Of a stretch of DNA of 64,000 nucleotides, positions 12,782 through 26,400 are shown one piece after another. Source of the stretch: Ashinkailepas kermadecensis (taxonomy: Eukaryota > Arthropoda > Thecostraca > Neolepadidae); the NCBI GenBank assembly GCA_034440615.1, contig JAOTOM010003663.1:1-64000 (forward strand), read 5' to 3'. The notes under the pieces were generated by a model. That model searched no databases, was not told the origin of the DNA, and saw only the letters and a list, made by a program, of their open reading frames with translations. Position 1 is the stretch's first letter, and each line of letters starts with the position of its first letter. A program made the position numbers and the translations under genes.

Positions 12782-13471
12782 TGTGTTCCTCCCACCCCAT
12801 GGTGGGAAACTTTGACAGTTTTAAGAGACGCTCTCCGGAGTGCCCGGAGGCCACCGATCAGAATTGGCTGCGTTAGCGTTTTCTGTTCTGAAATCTGTCT
12901 GTGAACCAATCAATGCAAGGTATTTTGTATATGGTTATGACGTACAATAACCATTAGCAACTTTGAACACATGGTTAACAGTGTCCACACAAGACCTTGA
13001 CTGATCCTTTGCTTTGATCACATCCAAATGTGGCGTGTGCGGTAGCGGAGTTGCGTTCGTATTACGTGGGAAGTTGGCTGCGTAGGTAGGTATGCGCTCT
13101 GAGCTGAGGGTGAAGCGTGAAGTATTTTTGTTTGTTTTTCATATGGCTAGCCTTGTACTGAGACCAACAGTGAAAGGAAAATGCATTTCTCCTGTGAGTT
13201 ATAAGAAACGAAACAGTGCCGATTATTTCGGGTCACTGCTCGGCGGTGCCATCCATTGTTCACTTCTTTGTTTGTATGTTTTGGCATTTGATTTTACCCA
13301 AAATGAGAATGATATTACTTATGCATATTATGTAGGTACTGATTTAGGTTCTTCCGGTCGGTTACTGGTAGACAGATTCCGTGCATAAAAAATAATGTCC
13401 ATGAAAATGTACTCCGGAAGAAATCGGTATGCACTCCGACTCCCAACCCGGAAAGTAAGTTTCCCACTCTG
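12782..13471 (+). repeat. 690-bp dispersed repeat, copy 1
   Basis: About 90% or more identical by eye to 62065-62763. The ends AGTGGGAAACTT / AAGTTTCCCACT form a short inverted repeat, so a DNA element is likely. It holds a 98-codon frame (MRSELRVKREVF...) also open in copy 2. A piece of a third copy lies at 18118-18160 on the other strand. Confidence 0.88.
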
Positions 13472-13837
13472 AGGGTAGGTAAGGTTGACTTGAAGTAAGG
13501 TGCCAAAGTTAGGTAGTTGAAGATGACAGAGTAGAGTTGGGTAGAGGTGTGATGGGCTGTCCTGAAGTTGAGGCTGTAGGTTGTTCAGATGCTGAAGAAG
13601 GCGCAGTAGTGGCGAATGCCGAGGAGAGAAGCGGTCTGGACGGTGCTGCTTGGGGTATGGGGTGCAGAGGGGGGGTTGGGTCATTGCCATTTTGGGGTGA
13701 ACATTGCAAGAAACATATGCACTTAGGGGATCATGGATTTTTTTTTGGTGTTTGTGTTTTTTGGTTTCCTTGATATATGTATGTATGCATATACCTACAT
13801 ATTCTTCTTTTTTTCCATGTCTTTTGTTCCTTTTTTG
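13472..13837. other. No gene seen
   Basis: A 120-codon minus frame here is Pro/Ser-rich, lacks any family signature and runs into the 690-bp repeat. I regard it as chance. Confidence 0.6.
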
Positions 13838-14165
13838 GTATTCTTTCTAAATGGGGTTTTTGGAATTCCTGGATATTTTTTAATGGAATACTATGTTTAT
13901 GAACGTGATTCGGAGGATGCGATCATTCGTTTTCTCCGTAAATGCTTACGTCTCGGTTAATCTTAGCGATGATATCTATAATGCGCCATATATGCCACAC
14001 TGCTGTTATTTGTTGCATAATTTATCCATCCCTCACCTGGCACTTCTCAGACGTGATTAAAGGGACATTCAACACTTCACGCAGTTGATTCAACACTTCA
14101 CGCAGTTCATTCAACACTTTTTCATGTCAAAAATGCTTCATTTCAGCCTCTTTGCCACATAGATG
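13838..14165. repeat. Left arm of nested inverted repeats
   Basis: Bases 13860-13999 pair with 16880-17010, and bases 13985-14160 pair with 14450-14635. So one left arm has two partners, which suggests a foldback element with a duplicated or inserted right end. Confidence 0.85.
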
Positions 14166-14449
14166 ACACGCCGACACTACTCCACCAGAACGCCGGAAAA
14201 AAACTAAGCAGAGCACGGCTCAAGGCCGTGTACGGATGACGTCACGATAAATATTACGCTTGTTTTTAAATTATAATATGAGTTTATATTGGTTTAGATA
14301 ATAGTAGATTGTATTATGTTAGGTTAGGTTTTCCTATTTAATTATGAATTATCATACTATTTGTTGGAAGTTGTGAGGCAAGACGAGACCGAGCAGAAGC
14401 CGGCTGCTCTGAGCCATGCTGTATGTTTAGTTTTTTTGGACGTTGTGGT

Positions 14450-14640
14450 TGAAGAGTGGTGGTGTGTCATCTATGTGGCAAAGAGGCAGAAACTAAGCAT
14501 TTTTTATGTGAAAAAGTGTTGAATCAACTGCGTGAAGTGTTGAATGTCCCTTTAATCACGTCTGAGAAGTGCCAGGTGAGGGATGGATAAATTATGCAAC
14601 AAAGAGCAGTGGTGTGGCATACAGTGTTGGAAAAACTGGC
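14450..14640. repeat. Inner right arm of the inverted repeat
   Basis: It complements 13985-14160 (TGATTCAACACTTCACGCAG against CTGCGTGAAGTGTTGAATG, and the GGATAAATTATGCAACAAA end). The 280-bp middle holds an AGGTTAGG run. Confidence 0.85.
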
Positions 14641-16009
14641 GTTTGTTGGTGTTATGCATACCAATAAATTTTGTACTCCACGATTGTGACTAGGCAAAAT
14701 GAAATATTTTGTACTCCAGAAGGGAAAAGGAAGAACAACATTGTTTGGTTGAGTTCTACCACTAAGTCCATACCTGAAAACAACTAGCAGTTTCAGCAGT
14801 CCGTATGCGCCCACTCACCAACAATCCCTGTCGACCATAACAAAACTTTGAAATGCGTTACAATCCATACAGCCTGTATAGCATGCCATACCAAGACATG
14901 TTTCTCAGTGTTGCGCTAAAAACGTGTCCGCTGTCCCGTTACAACTGGCGGCATGTGACGTCATGTGAGAAGATCCTACTATTGTGTCAATATTTAATTC
15001 AATATGTATTCAATATTTATTCAATATTTATTCAATATTTATTCAATATTTATCAATATTTATTGTTATATATTATGCATTTATATTAATCAACATTTAT
15101 TCAATATTTATTATTCTGAGTGATGGGCAGAAGTACAAAATATCTCTAGTTGGCAAAACTGGTGGTACTTGGTATTGCCAGAGTAAATATTTCAGGCCTC
15201 ATTTGGCAATTAAGATGCTTTGAATGTGCAATCGAAGGTCATTTTGTTAAAGAGACAACTTTTTTAGACACCATGAGCCTGTTCAATGCAAAAAAGCCAC
15301 TTTATATTTCCTCAAAGTGGCTTTGGAGCAATGAAGTTCTCCGAGGTGACAACACCAAGAAACCAATGCCATTTGTGAACTTATGAATGACTGTCCAATA
15401 ATATTTTTGAAATCTGTGCTAAGATAAATTGTGCGCCTTGAAATATAACTGCATTTGGAGTTCATCAGTGTCAGTGAAGGGTCCGTAATATCTGTTCCAA
15501 TCTTACTCCGACCCATCTGTTGCCGGCCCGGTGATCCCCAGCGGTGATCCGCCGTAGTTCTACCGCTGGGGTAAGCAAATCTGACCCAACTCTATTTTCC
15601 AGTACATGTTTGACATAACTGTTGCGAAGAAAGTGCTGATGGAGTTGGTGAGTGTTTGGTTCTTTTTTAGGTTTGTGGAGTGGGTACCCAGATGTGTACT
15701 GGCAGTGATAGCTAAGTGTGCCCATTCGGTTTCACTCTCTGTCGATTGTCATCATGAGATGAGAGCTCGGATTTCCATAAGTTTGGATCACACTGGCGAG
15801 TGTGGCAGGAAGTGGCACACGATAGAGACCATTGTTCAGAGAAGTAGGGGTTGGCTGTGGTGTTTGCCATGCCTGGTTTTTCTCCCCTGTTGTAAATAGA
15901 TAAGCCAGGTTTTGTTTGCCTGGTGCAGAGGTTGTTGGTGAAGGTGGAATGGTGTAGAGCCTTGGCTCGGCGGTTTTCATGGGTTTCGATTCCTCGTGGT
16001 GCCCGCCAT
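14641..16009. other. No gene seen; ATTCAATATTT run
   Basis: A short tandem run of TTTATTCAATA lies at 14989-15060. The words TTTTGTACTCCA occur here and again near 16817, again as part of the nested repeat. Confidence 0.6.
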
Positions 16010-16170
16010 CCCTCCCAGGGTCCACTGATGGGATCCACCCCCAGTTAATTGTATCTTGCTGTGAGGAGCTTGTAAAACTATTTTCATCATTTTTAACTCA
16101 TCTTTCTACTGGAAGTCTTCCTGATAGTTGTAAAACCTCACAAGTTATTCCCATTTTTAAAAGGGTGCAG
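16010..16170 (+). pseudogene. LINE reverse-transcriptase fragment
   Basis: The frame reads TDGIHPQLIVSCCEELVK, then SLPDSCKTSQVIPIFK. This matches the conserved GPDGI...WKxxxVxPIFKKG block at the start of reverse transcriptases of CR1/Jockey-type LINEs. The rest of the domain is missing; a MITE interrupts the sequence directly after it. Confidence 0.85.
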
Positions 16171-16178
16171 TACATTAT

Positions 16179-16524
16179 GGTAATCTTTACCTTTCGGCCG
16201 ACACATACCGCAAATGTTAGTGATTTGGAAAGAGGTGTCGCATACAATGTCGCATATATTTCATGACGTCATGGCCGAAAAATTTGCTTTGGAGGATTCT
16301 GGTTTTCCGGTTAGGTTAGGTTAGGTTAGATTATATTATGCTATGGTACATTTTGTATATTATGCTACATTATCTTAGTATAGGTTAGGTGGTAATCTTT
16401 ACCAACACCCGACTCCTGTGACGTCACTTCCCTGCCTCCTGTGACGTCACTGTTCCCCACTGTACACCTCTTCACAACTCACTAACCTTGGCAGTATGTG
16501 TCGGGCGAAAGGTAAAGATTACCC
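16179..16524. mobile_element. MITE with 30-bp inverted repeats
   Basis: The ends GGTAATCTTTACCTTTCG and its near-exact complement are flanked by the 8-bp duplication TACATTAT (16171-16178 and 16525-16532). The middle holds AGGTTAGG runs and two CTCCTGTGACGTCAC copies. It is inserted right after a LINE fragment. Confidence 0.9.
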
Positions 16525-16867
16525 TACATTATTGCCCAGTGAGTCTTACTTGTGTCCCATGTAAAATTCTGGTGTGGTAAAAGTGTAATTGTTGAGCATG
16601 TAACAGCATGAAATGCTAACATTGATTTTTAATTCCATTAAAGCAATGCTACCTAATTATGGACAACTCCTCATTTTTTTACTGCAGCAAAATTTGGACA
16701 TGGATGTTTGCCAAGATGTTTATGCACACAACAATGCTAACATTGGTTTTCAGCCCCATTAAAACAAGGTTAATTGTCGGCAAGTGCATTGCTATTTTTG
16801 TATTTCTGCTCGACATTTTGTACTCCAGTTAAAAATTATGTACTCCACTACCAAAAAAAAAATATGG

Positions 16868-17045
16868 AAATCCTACACTGGTGGCATATATGGTGCATTA
16901 TAGATATTATCGCTGAGATTAACCGAGACATAAGCATTTACGGAGAAAACGAATGATCGCATCTTCCGAATCACGTTCATAAACATGGCATTCGGCAAAA
17001 AAAATCCACAAATTCCAAGAACACCTTTTTAAGAAAAATTTACCC
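16868..17045. repeat. Outer right arm of the inverted repeat
   Basis: Its complement matches 13860-13999 with few changes (for example CGATCATTCGTTTTCTCCG). Confidence 0.85.
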
Positions 17046-18500
17046 CTTTTTTTCCCCTTCACAGTTGTTCTAATATGAGTGTTGTTGAAAGGAAGTGGAA
17101 GATATGCAGTAGGGATGATGCCACCTGGTATATATCGCCTTGGGGCCGTCCATCGTCACATCGCCGATCGTGCCGCTCATGCACAAAAAGCGTCATTGAC
17201 CTGATTGGAATTTTTTTATTTCCATGCACTCCTGCATACCATTTTCTTCCCTTAAAGGCAAAATGCGACAGTACAGGGTTATGCTTTAGTTGTTTAATAC
17301 TATAAAATATGGCGAACAACGGGAATAACATCATGATACGAAAGAGGCATCTGTCATTTAGACATGGTTTTTTCTTGAAATGAAACGTTTTTGGGACTCT
17401 CGAAATAGCTCAGCAACATATATTTCAGCCGAGGATGAAAAAACTTCACATCCATAATGTCACAGATATCCAAACTTATGGACCTGGGTACTAATACTAA
17501 AACGGACGGTCCTCGGCCAGCAGAGCCGGCACACACAAACCATACAAACTTGACTTGTGTGATTCATGATCGGTTTCGCTAGGTAGTCGGTATCTCTACA
17601 AGGCCCTTAACATTTCATTTGTTTAAATTATTGGGTGGTTACATTAGTTCGAGTTCCATCGCTTAAATATGACCATCACACATTTTGTACTCAAGGAACA
17701 TACTTTTGGAATACGTTGCGCTATTCCTATAGGAGAAATATCGTGTTTCACTTAGCTCATATATTTTACACATTTTACACCACAATGTTTTCTTTGTGCT
17801 TATTTCAATTCTAGCGTGCCTACATGAATGGTGCTGGATCAGGTGAATGGTGCTAGATAGGCTGGGATATATAGTCTGCTTGGAACTCAAGATAATGGAT
17901 TGATTGGGGTGTGAACATTTACTTTTCTAGTATCTTTTCTAGATAGGCTTAACCCAGATGGGCCCCTGTGGCTGTATTAAGCCTTAACACTATGAACTTT
18001 ATGAACTTTACATACCTAGGTACCTACCTACCTACTCTCTGTTTACTGTTGTTCCAGAAATGTGTGGTGCAGTGCTTCACTCGTACAACATCGTATGGTA
18101 TGGTGCAATAGTCCAGAGTGGGAAACTTACTTGCAGGGTTTGGAGTTGGAGCACATATCAACTTTGGCCAAAGTATATTTTCATGTGCATATTTTTTGGT
18201 ATTATTGTTCTTTAAGGTAACCACAGGACACGTTTCACACACTTTTCACCTCTGAAGCATACAAAGGTGTTAGGTTAGGTTAGGTTTGTCTTTTATTAAC
18301 TGTTAAGCTGTGCTAATGTAGGTTATTTTGGAGCAGGTGCAGAATATCCTATTCTGCGTGACATGAGCTAGACTCATTTTGTTTAATGTGCATGCATTGG
18401 GGTAATCTTTTTGTTCACAATTGCTATAGATTGTCAACAATAACTGCACAGACAAGACAAATCACAGTTATACAACTATGAAGGTAGCTAATATTTACAA
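17046..18500. other. No gene seen
   Basis: Contains a partial end of the 690-bp repeat on the minus strand (18118-18160) and one AGGTTAGG repeat block (18205-18300). Confidence 0.6.
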
Positions 18501-18522
18501 ACAAAAATTGACTATGACAGTC

Positions 18523-18664
18523 GGGGATGAGTGGTCTAGGGGTAAGATGCTCGTCTCACAATGGAAGGTTGTGGGTTCGAGTCTCCCTGTTACTCTTCGC
18601 CGACCATCGACGTGAGATTGGCGACTCTGACTCAAGGTCGACGTCGTAAACCAAACCAACCAAC
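18523..18664 (+). mobile_element. tRNA-derived SINE with 13-bp target duplication
   Basis: The head has an A box (GAGTGGTCTAGGGGTAAG) and a B box (GGGTTCGAGTC). The tail reads GGCGACTCTGACTCAAGGTC then GTCGTAAACCAAACC. The duplication GACTATGACAGTC flanks it exactly. Confidence 0.94.
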
Positions 18665-18677
18665 GACTATGACAGTC

Positions 18678-20373
18678 CTCTACGTTATGTGAACCATTTC
18701 CATTTTCTAATCCCCACTTCCACTGCTGATTTGGTGAACTCTAATGCCCAACCCCACTTTGAGATACTGCTTTCTATGATGAGCCTGCCCAGGCAGACAG
18801 GACAGTATGGCACATTCCAAGAGATTATGTGCCATGTGCACTGTGTGGCCAACACAGTCAATGTGCCCTTAAGCCAAAATAACCACCAACCATTCAATAG
18901 GTAGTTTTACCATGGCTTTTTGCTCCCAGGTGACATGGGCTCAGGAGCAAGATAGAGTGAGGAGATCGGGCATAATGATCCACATAAATTATATGCAATC
19001 ACTGATTCTGATTCCCACAGCAGTTTCAATAACAAAATAATTTTTACTATCAATGCTGCTGATATAAGTAGAATTAAACTTATGATCATTAGAAAATAAC
19101 AACACGCTTCCTAATTTTTGTCGAGACTACTCAGCTTTACTGTATTGTTCTCAATGAAAAAGGTGCAAAAATTGATTGAAAACAATTCTTAATATTAAAT
19201 GCTGTATGCTATAATTTTTTAGTGCATATCTGGTATGTTTTAGTTGAAGCCAAATATGGTTCAGAAGGATCTAAAGCGACTATATGGGAGAGCAAATTGA
19301 TGCTGTAAAGCCTCCTTATGAGAGCTGGCCCTTACTGGGTGGGCAGCCACTGAACTGGTGTGGTGGTAGCTTTGCATTCTGCTTTAGAGCTTCATGCTGG
19401 AATGTTGACTTACATATGGTATAGGTATGTGTGGTAGTCCCACATACATATAGGTATGTGAGTAGTCCCTTTGGTGTTCATATACCAAAACATGCAGAAT
19501 AGTTTGGGTATGATGCCATCTGTGAAATACACAGCATAGAATCTTTGTCATCTGGGTTACTCTGAAAACATCCTAAACTGGTTGAACATACAAAATCTAT
19601 GCCATTAATTTTTAAGCACAAGGCTAAAGTCCAAGTAGCTGCAGCCATTCACCTTGGTGGGATCCAGGGATCAAGATCCCTTAATGGTAGTTCAGGGGCA
19701 AAGCCCCCAAGAACACCATGCTTAGGAAACTTTGTTGATCAAAGTTGAACACTAAATGTCCACTTCTTGCCCTTTGATTGCACATTGCTGTGTTGAAGCA
19801 CAAATGCTGAATAGTAATTGGATTAAAATAGCAGACATTCTATTGAAAGTGTTCATTATCTTTCTGATGCCACTGGCAACCTATGCATATGTCAATAAAA
19901 ATACTGTTACCAATGGAATTCTTGCAAATCCATTTAACTTATATTGCTTCACTACTGCTGGGAAGCTTCTGAACCAGAGGTGCAGTCAGGGGGTGCTGAG
20001 CACTACATTATACAGCTCAGCAGCATTACAGCAGCTACAGCATTACATACAGCTCAGCACAATGCAGTGCTGAGCACAAGTCCAGGATGTATAGGGTGGC
20101 AGTCAGGATTGCCATTTGGGTAAGCCATTGTGAAAGGAGAGGCAAGCTCTGACATCCTACAGTTTTCAGTAGGAAAATTGAATTTTATGGGAACTGGCCT
20201 CAATGTTCTTGTTGGTTATTGGAGTTTAGGGGCACATCGACTGCATCGGTCATGCAGCTCAATGTTCTTGTGCATGTTTTGCTGTGTGCTTGTGGGCTTA
20301 CATGCATGACGTTGGCTGTTTTATGCTTACATATTATGTGGTATACTCTTTCCCCAGATTATCCTTTGGGAAG
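18678..20373. other. Region upstream of the Canopy gene
   Basis: A SINE tail relic at about 18830-18900 and another on the minus strand at 20205-20260. I could not place a core promoter; no convincing TATA or initiator at a fixed distance from the start codon. Confidence 0.5.
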
Positions 20374-20482
20374 ATGGCAAGATTGATATTGTTTGGAATT
20401 GTTTGTCAGCTTGCAATTGTTGCTACAGAAACTGATCTAGCTGAAGAGCAATATGGAGTGAAGTATGCCTCAAAATGTGAAG
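20374..20482 (+). CDS. CNPY3/4: Canopy gene exon 1 (signal peptide, first CxxC half)
   Basis: The exon begins at the ATG, encodes a hydrophobic leader ([15 protein letters not shown]) and ends after residue 36, one base into the next codon. The donor is GTAATG. The next exon restores the SKCEAC motif, which supports this boundary. Confidence 0.93.
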
Positions 20483-23400
20483 GTAATGCATATGTGTATA
20501 GTCCACCTGATGTTTTGTGGGAAAATCGAAGGATTGGTGGATATAATCTATCATTGTCGATGTGTCCATTGCAGCATGCTTCATTTTATAAAACTATGTG
20601 GTGCCATATGTCTTTTTTGTGGTGTACAGATCAGCTAGTAATCTATTTTTTTAAAGTCAAGAATGTCAGGCAAAAGCATCCAAGCTCACCAGGTCAGAAT
20701 AATTGTGGAGATGCGGGTATAAAATAGCATTTAAATATAAGTGGATCAATGTTTTGCAACACATGACATTAACATGATTATGATGCTGGGACCTTTCTGC
20801 ATTAGCAGGCTGTGACTTGATATTGAATTTTTCATGGAAGTCAGCTCCTAATAGAAGCTTACCCTGACCTGAAGCACATTCTTGTCAAGATGGTCGCCCT
20901 CCAGGAAATGTGACGACTTTCAAGTGCAAACTTTACTACCATTGGGGGGGGGGTATTCCATTATACAACACCTCAATGTCATGAACGGAAACTTCAGATG
21001 TGGTCTTCATTTGATGTCTCAGATAATTGTTGATGAGAATTCAACTGTACTAAGCTGTGTGACATTCTTCCATTTAAATAGTTATTTGTTTTCAAGCTAT
21101 TTGAAGATTGGCGGTCTTGCCCGTCTGCCTACACTGACTGGGTGACGTCAGTCGGACACGGTATCGTGGCCGTCCGCGTACATTCTGACTGGGTGACATC
21201 AGTCGGACACTGTATGGTGGCCGTCCGCTTACACTCTGACTGGGTAACGTCAGTCGGACACTGTATCGTGGCCGTCTGCCTACACTCTGACTGGGTGACG
21301 TCAGTCTTATAATGTGTCATGGCTGTCCGCGTACACACGGACCGGGTGACGTCAGTCGGATAAGGTATCGTGATGTGTAGCTCTGAAGACAAGATCACCT
21401 GAAAACTGTGGCTTATAAATCTCCAAGCTACTCACATGCATTATTTGACATCACTGTTGTGATAGCAAAGTTAGCCGAAGGAAATGACTATCTGTCTACA
21501 AGTTTTATTTAGCTGGCTACATGTACAGCTTCGTACATGTTATGCTTTCTCAAATGGAGTAGCTAGGTCTCAAGAGAAGGTACTCGTGGCCGGTATGAAA
21601 TGTTTGATTTCGGTGGGTTAGCTTTAGTCATGCTTAACTACAAATGTGATTTCTGCAATTTCAGCATGCAAAATAGTGGCAGCCGAGCTAGAGCTGCAGC
21701 TGCAGAAAACTGGAAGAATGCATGATGTCATCCAAATGGGCTACCACTTAGATGCTGACAAGACAAAGACGACTACTAAATATCGAAAATCGTGAGTTTG
21801 CTCTTTGGCATGTATGTTGCAACTTTGTACAACGAAGTCCGTTCTGGGTGATATATGCTGCCGATGCCCTGATATGAAGTATATCAAGTCAGCCGTGGCG
21901 CAGGAGTGGTTAAGACAAACAGGATCCCGCCTTTTACTTGATGTCGCCGATTTAGTTGCTTCGGGCTGGCTCTAGTTTGCTGAAATGCAGTGGCGAAGCC
22001 TTAGCGTGGATTATCGCGTTGTTTGCAGTTGACGAATATGACGCATATGCTGCCGGCGGTCACTGAACTCGGAACGTCATATAGTCTCTTATTATCGATG
22101 ACTGAGCGCAATGTGGCTGCTGGCAGAGACAGAGCGTTTGACAGGCGTGGTCTTGATTTCAGCCAGTTGAGGCTTCTGGAGGTGCTCGAGGATGTCTGTG
22201 AAGGTATCTTGACGTACAGCGTGCACAAGGAGCGCACCGACAGCAGCCGATTTGCCAAGGGCGTCAGTCAGACATTCCAGACACTGCATAATCTTGTGTA
22301 AGTCAGGACCATGCATAGTGTTCACATTAGGAGTTGTCGTTTTTCACAAAAATCAAGTACACGGAGTAATTCCTCACCATTTAGCTAAAGCAGCATACAT
22401 TTTGCTGACCTCTGTGCTTCTGATGATAAAGGTGATTCGACTAGACAAATACAAAATACTCCATTGAGGTGATGTGAAGCAATGTGATTGTCACGGCTAC
22501 AGAAACACGGTTAGTGATACTAACCTGCGCCGTCTTTCTGGTCGGATCCTCACACCCCATCTGGGGGGGGCGTGGGCTTTTATCTCCCAACTAATCTCCA
22601 ACTAAGCGTTGCACGAAAACGAAAGTGGTGTCAACGGAAAGCGTTCGATGAGTAGGGCCCGAAACCATCCACCAAATTTTATCCCATCAAGAAGTGACGT
22701 CACTATGGAGGAGTTTATGGGAGCATCGATTGCAGTGGCTATGCAGCCACTAGGGAGGTATATGGCAAAGCGACTGACATGTTCTTTGCCCTGGGGAGTT
22801 CATTTTGGGGCAGATTTAAAAAACAAAAACAAAATAATATTTGGAATCAGAAAAGGAAGTCGAATTTTTTTTTGATTTTCAGTTTTCATTTGCCTTCAAT
22901 TTTCCCCTTTCTAATGGGTAGAGCACACCATGAAACGTTATTTTAAGTCAACTTTGTGTCATAAAAAGTGCTTGTTTTAAGCAGAATCTTAAGTTGGCCT
23001 AGTGGGCAAATGTTAACCCTACTGGCCAAATGTGCAACACAAATAACTTATCAAAAACTGCAAAAACAAAATTCAATGCGTTTTGTTGCATCCCTATGCA
23101 TCAGCAAATGCTGGAAGTTTCATTCAAGTCTTCATCCATTAAAGCGTGACGACTGGTTGAACTTTTTTGGAGCTGATCTGACTTGACCTCGACTGACACG
23201 ATGACCGTAGATGGCCTGACCTCAAAATTTACACCGAACATGTTAAGTCGATGTTAGAAAAGGCACGCCCAATATCGGTGCGCTGCCGCGCACCGATTGT
23301 TCACTATCCTCGGAAAACCTTAGGGGAGCACAAGATGATCTCCCCGAGAGGTTTAGATGAAACAGCAGAGATAGGTCAGACTGCTGGATGGATTCAGCCC

Positions 23401-26400
23401 AATTTTGCCAATTGATCGACCCCGTGATCTGGATCATCCTAATGGAACCTTCGAACAAAGTCAGCGAAGGCGTCGCTCACCTAACGGTGACACCTTACGG
23501 TAATTAATTTCATGTGAGTGTTTCGACTCAGCTTCCATGCGCCGCGTCAGTTGCCGAATAAAATGGACGAAAGCTGTAGAAACAAGCCTGTGTTTTGTGA
23601 GCAAAAGCACGCCTCCTGCTTGGATGAACGTGCATATCAGCTCCCTCCAGCTTATATTCGTCAACTTCAAGGCTTTCGTGTGAGGCAGAAGGCAAGGAGC
23701 AATAATTATGCCATTGATTTCCTTTCTTTTCTAATTCCTGAGTTGTTGAACTTGAGTACCAACCGAATTTGGCTATATGGAGTGTGGTGCGGTGCACACC
23801 GGGGCATATTCGGAGTGTTCTGGTGCGCGAGCTCACCAGTTTATGGTATCATACGGTTTGATCTGTTATGGCGATGGGCGCAAAATGACCTCAGTAGTCG
23901 AGACGCCCTAAAACACAAATAACTTAAATCTGTTATGGCGTGTCCCTGTTGTACGTCACTGCGAGCGTCACTGCCAGTGGTGTCTGGCGGTGGTGCGAGA
24001 CCAGGACGGTCCACTATGCTCCCTCCAGTTGTGGCTGTGGGTGGTGCCGATCGTGTGGCTTGTCCACAGGGACGTCCTCGGATGCATCGGATGAGCCATG
24101 CCCCAATGCCAAAGTTATACTTGGGCCTAACCGATATGCCACAGCATTGTGCAACACTTCAACCTGTCAATGCAAAAAGAGAATAAAATGGCCTAACACA
24201 TCCCAGCATTACACAATTAACCCTCCTCAAAGAATGCACAACTGTATATAAGCATACCTGATACGACTTTAAATTCTCACCTTTGTGTCGAATCTTAACA
24301 TAACTATCCTGATGCGAAGTTGAGGAGGAAGGATCTGTGTCCCGTTAGCCCAGTATGTCAGTGTTAAATGCTGATCGAGAAGACAGTCTTTATAAGTGGA
24401 AACGTCTCCGTTTGTTACAGTGATAAAGGCGTGAAAGTTGATCTGGGAATTCCTCATGAATTATGGGACAAGCCGAGTGCGGAGATTACCGATCTTAAAT
24501 CCAAGGTAAGTACATTCCCAGCTGTGAAAGCTGGATGCTTTTTTAGAGTTGTTTTCAGCTTTGTTGATGTGCTGTTCTCTGAGCAGGCAATCAAATACCG
24601 TAATTTAACTGGTTATCTATGCGTGCACTGATCATTCAGATTTAGTGTGTTGGCGTGTTTAGCAATGTCCGTCGAACCTGATGAGCTCTGCTGATTGGTG
24701 ACACACAGCATGCTGGTATTGCACGTAAACAACGCGGAATATGCTGTCAGTATTGTCATGTGTTCGTTTGATTTGAAGATCGTTGTCGGAACATCTGATT
24801 TCCTCTTTTTTGTGTATAAACGGAAGTCAGGAACAAGATGCTGAATGCTGATTATCATTTAAAATGTTGCATATTCTTCAACCTGCTGTATGTTGTAAAT
24901 GTTATGGTATGAATATGTTGTAAATGCTATTGTATCGATATGTGGTAAATCAGCGGCATGCAATTATAAAGTTTAAGCGGAGAACTACACTTGATGACAA
25001 CGTTTTTTTGCTTTCACTTCCTTTTTTACAGCATTAAGTACCATTTTGTTTTTTCCTACAGGCTATGGGTGAGATTTGCATCTTTAAAAGAGCTTATGGC
25101 TTCTAGCAGCAGCACTGCTGTCTGGTAAAGGCAACAGACACACTATCACCGGCATGGAACCATCAGCAATGCTTACAGAAAGTAGCTTATCAATAGGCGT
25201 TATCTATATACCTTTGCAGATTTCTAGCATCAGTTGGCTTTTTTGACATCACCCTCCTCACCTCCACTTTACAAAAAGAAACAAATTCAGGACACAGGTT
25301 TTACTGTTAGTCTATTGTACATATAAACGATGACCTTTCGGTGAGACCATCGAGGTGGAAACTTTAGATGATTACCACTTAGAATTTGCTGTTAAAATGT
25401 GACTGGACCACTGTATGAAAAAGCTTAGCATCATCGAATCATTTCCATCGAAGGGAAGTTACCTCATTACACAAAAAAATACAAGACAAGTTTAGTTGCA
25501 TCGAAAAAAAGCTTGTTTCCATATACTAGATGACGACGAGATAGCGACTGACTGTGGTGCATGATCAGCCATGTCGACGCTTCCTGCGGCCGTGACCGAG
25601 TGGTCGAATCACCTATCGTAGGACTCAGCCAGGTGCCTGGATGCATATATAGCAGCAATGGATCGACCTCGTGGTAGACAGCCGTTCTTTCTCCCCTGTC
25701 TAGTAACGCGTCTTGTGTTCAATTGTGATTGAAATGGTGTACGTGATAACGCCGTCTCTCGTGGACGGGTAAACTCTCGAATTGTTTTCGGTTGGCAATG
25801 TCTTAAGCATGGTAAATTCTGCTTACTTCTCATAAACGTTGTGGGTCAGTTTAGCTACTCAAAGTCTTGTTTGTGGTGCTAACCGCAAAGCTATATGCTG
25901 CTTGTGCCCAACGATCTGTTTGTTGTAATCTCGAAGCCCAACGATCAGCAACGATCTGTTTGTTGTAATTCCAGCCATGTTGCAATGGCTGGAAATCTCT
26001 CTCGAAGCCAGGGGGTCATAGTCCCTATTTGCGAGACCTATTTTCGTATTGAATGGACAAAATGATAAACTAACATCAGCAGGGTACTAAACCAGGGGGA
26101 TTCAGACCCCCACCGCCCCAACTTGGATCTCGAGACATGGTTATAACTGACCAACGTTGATCCTGTATTATATTCCGCTCATGATGAGCCATTAATGCGC
26201 ACTGAAAATGGCGCCACCTTCCCACCGCTCACTCCTCACCCACACCGTATGGCAACTTCACAGTGCGACTCCCTGATCGAAGAGTACGAGGACGTTGTCG
26301 AGCGGTGGTACGGCCAGTACCAGGAGGCGGTGCCGCTGGCGACGTACCTGTGCAGTCGCCACGTGTTGTCGGCCGGCCAGGACTCGTGTCTGCACGATCC

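Noticed and set aside
13092..13388. 98-codon frame in the 690-bp repeat as a host gene
   Set aside because: Repetitive, with mostly amino-acid-changing differences between the two copies.
23518..23922. 134-codon plus frame in Canopy intron 3
   Set aside because: No family signature and it runs into a SINE tail; the flanking exons join correctly without it.
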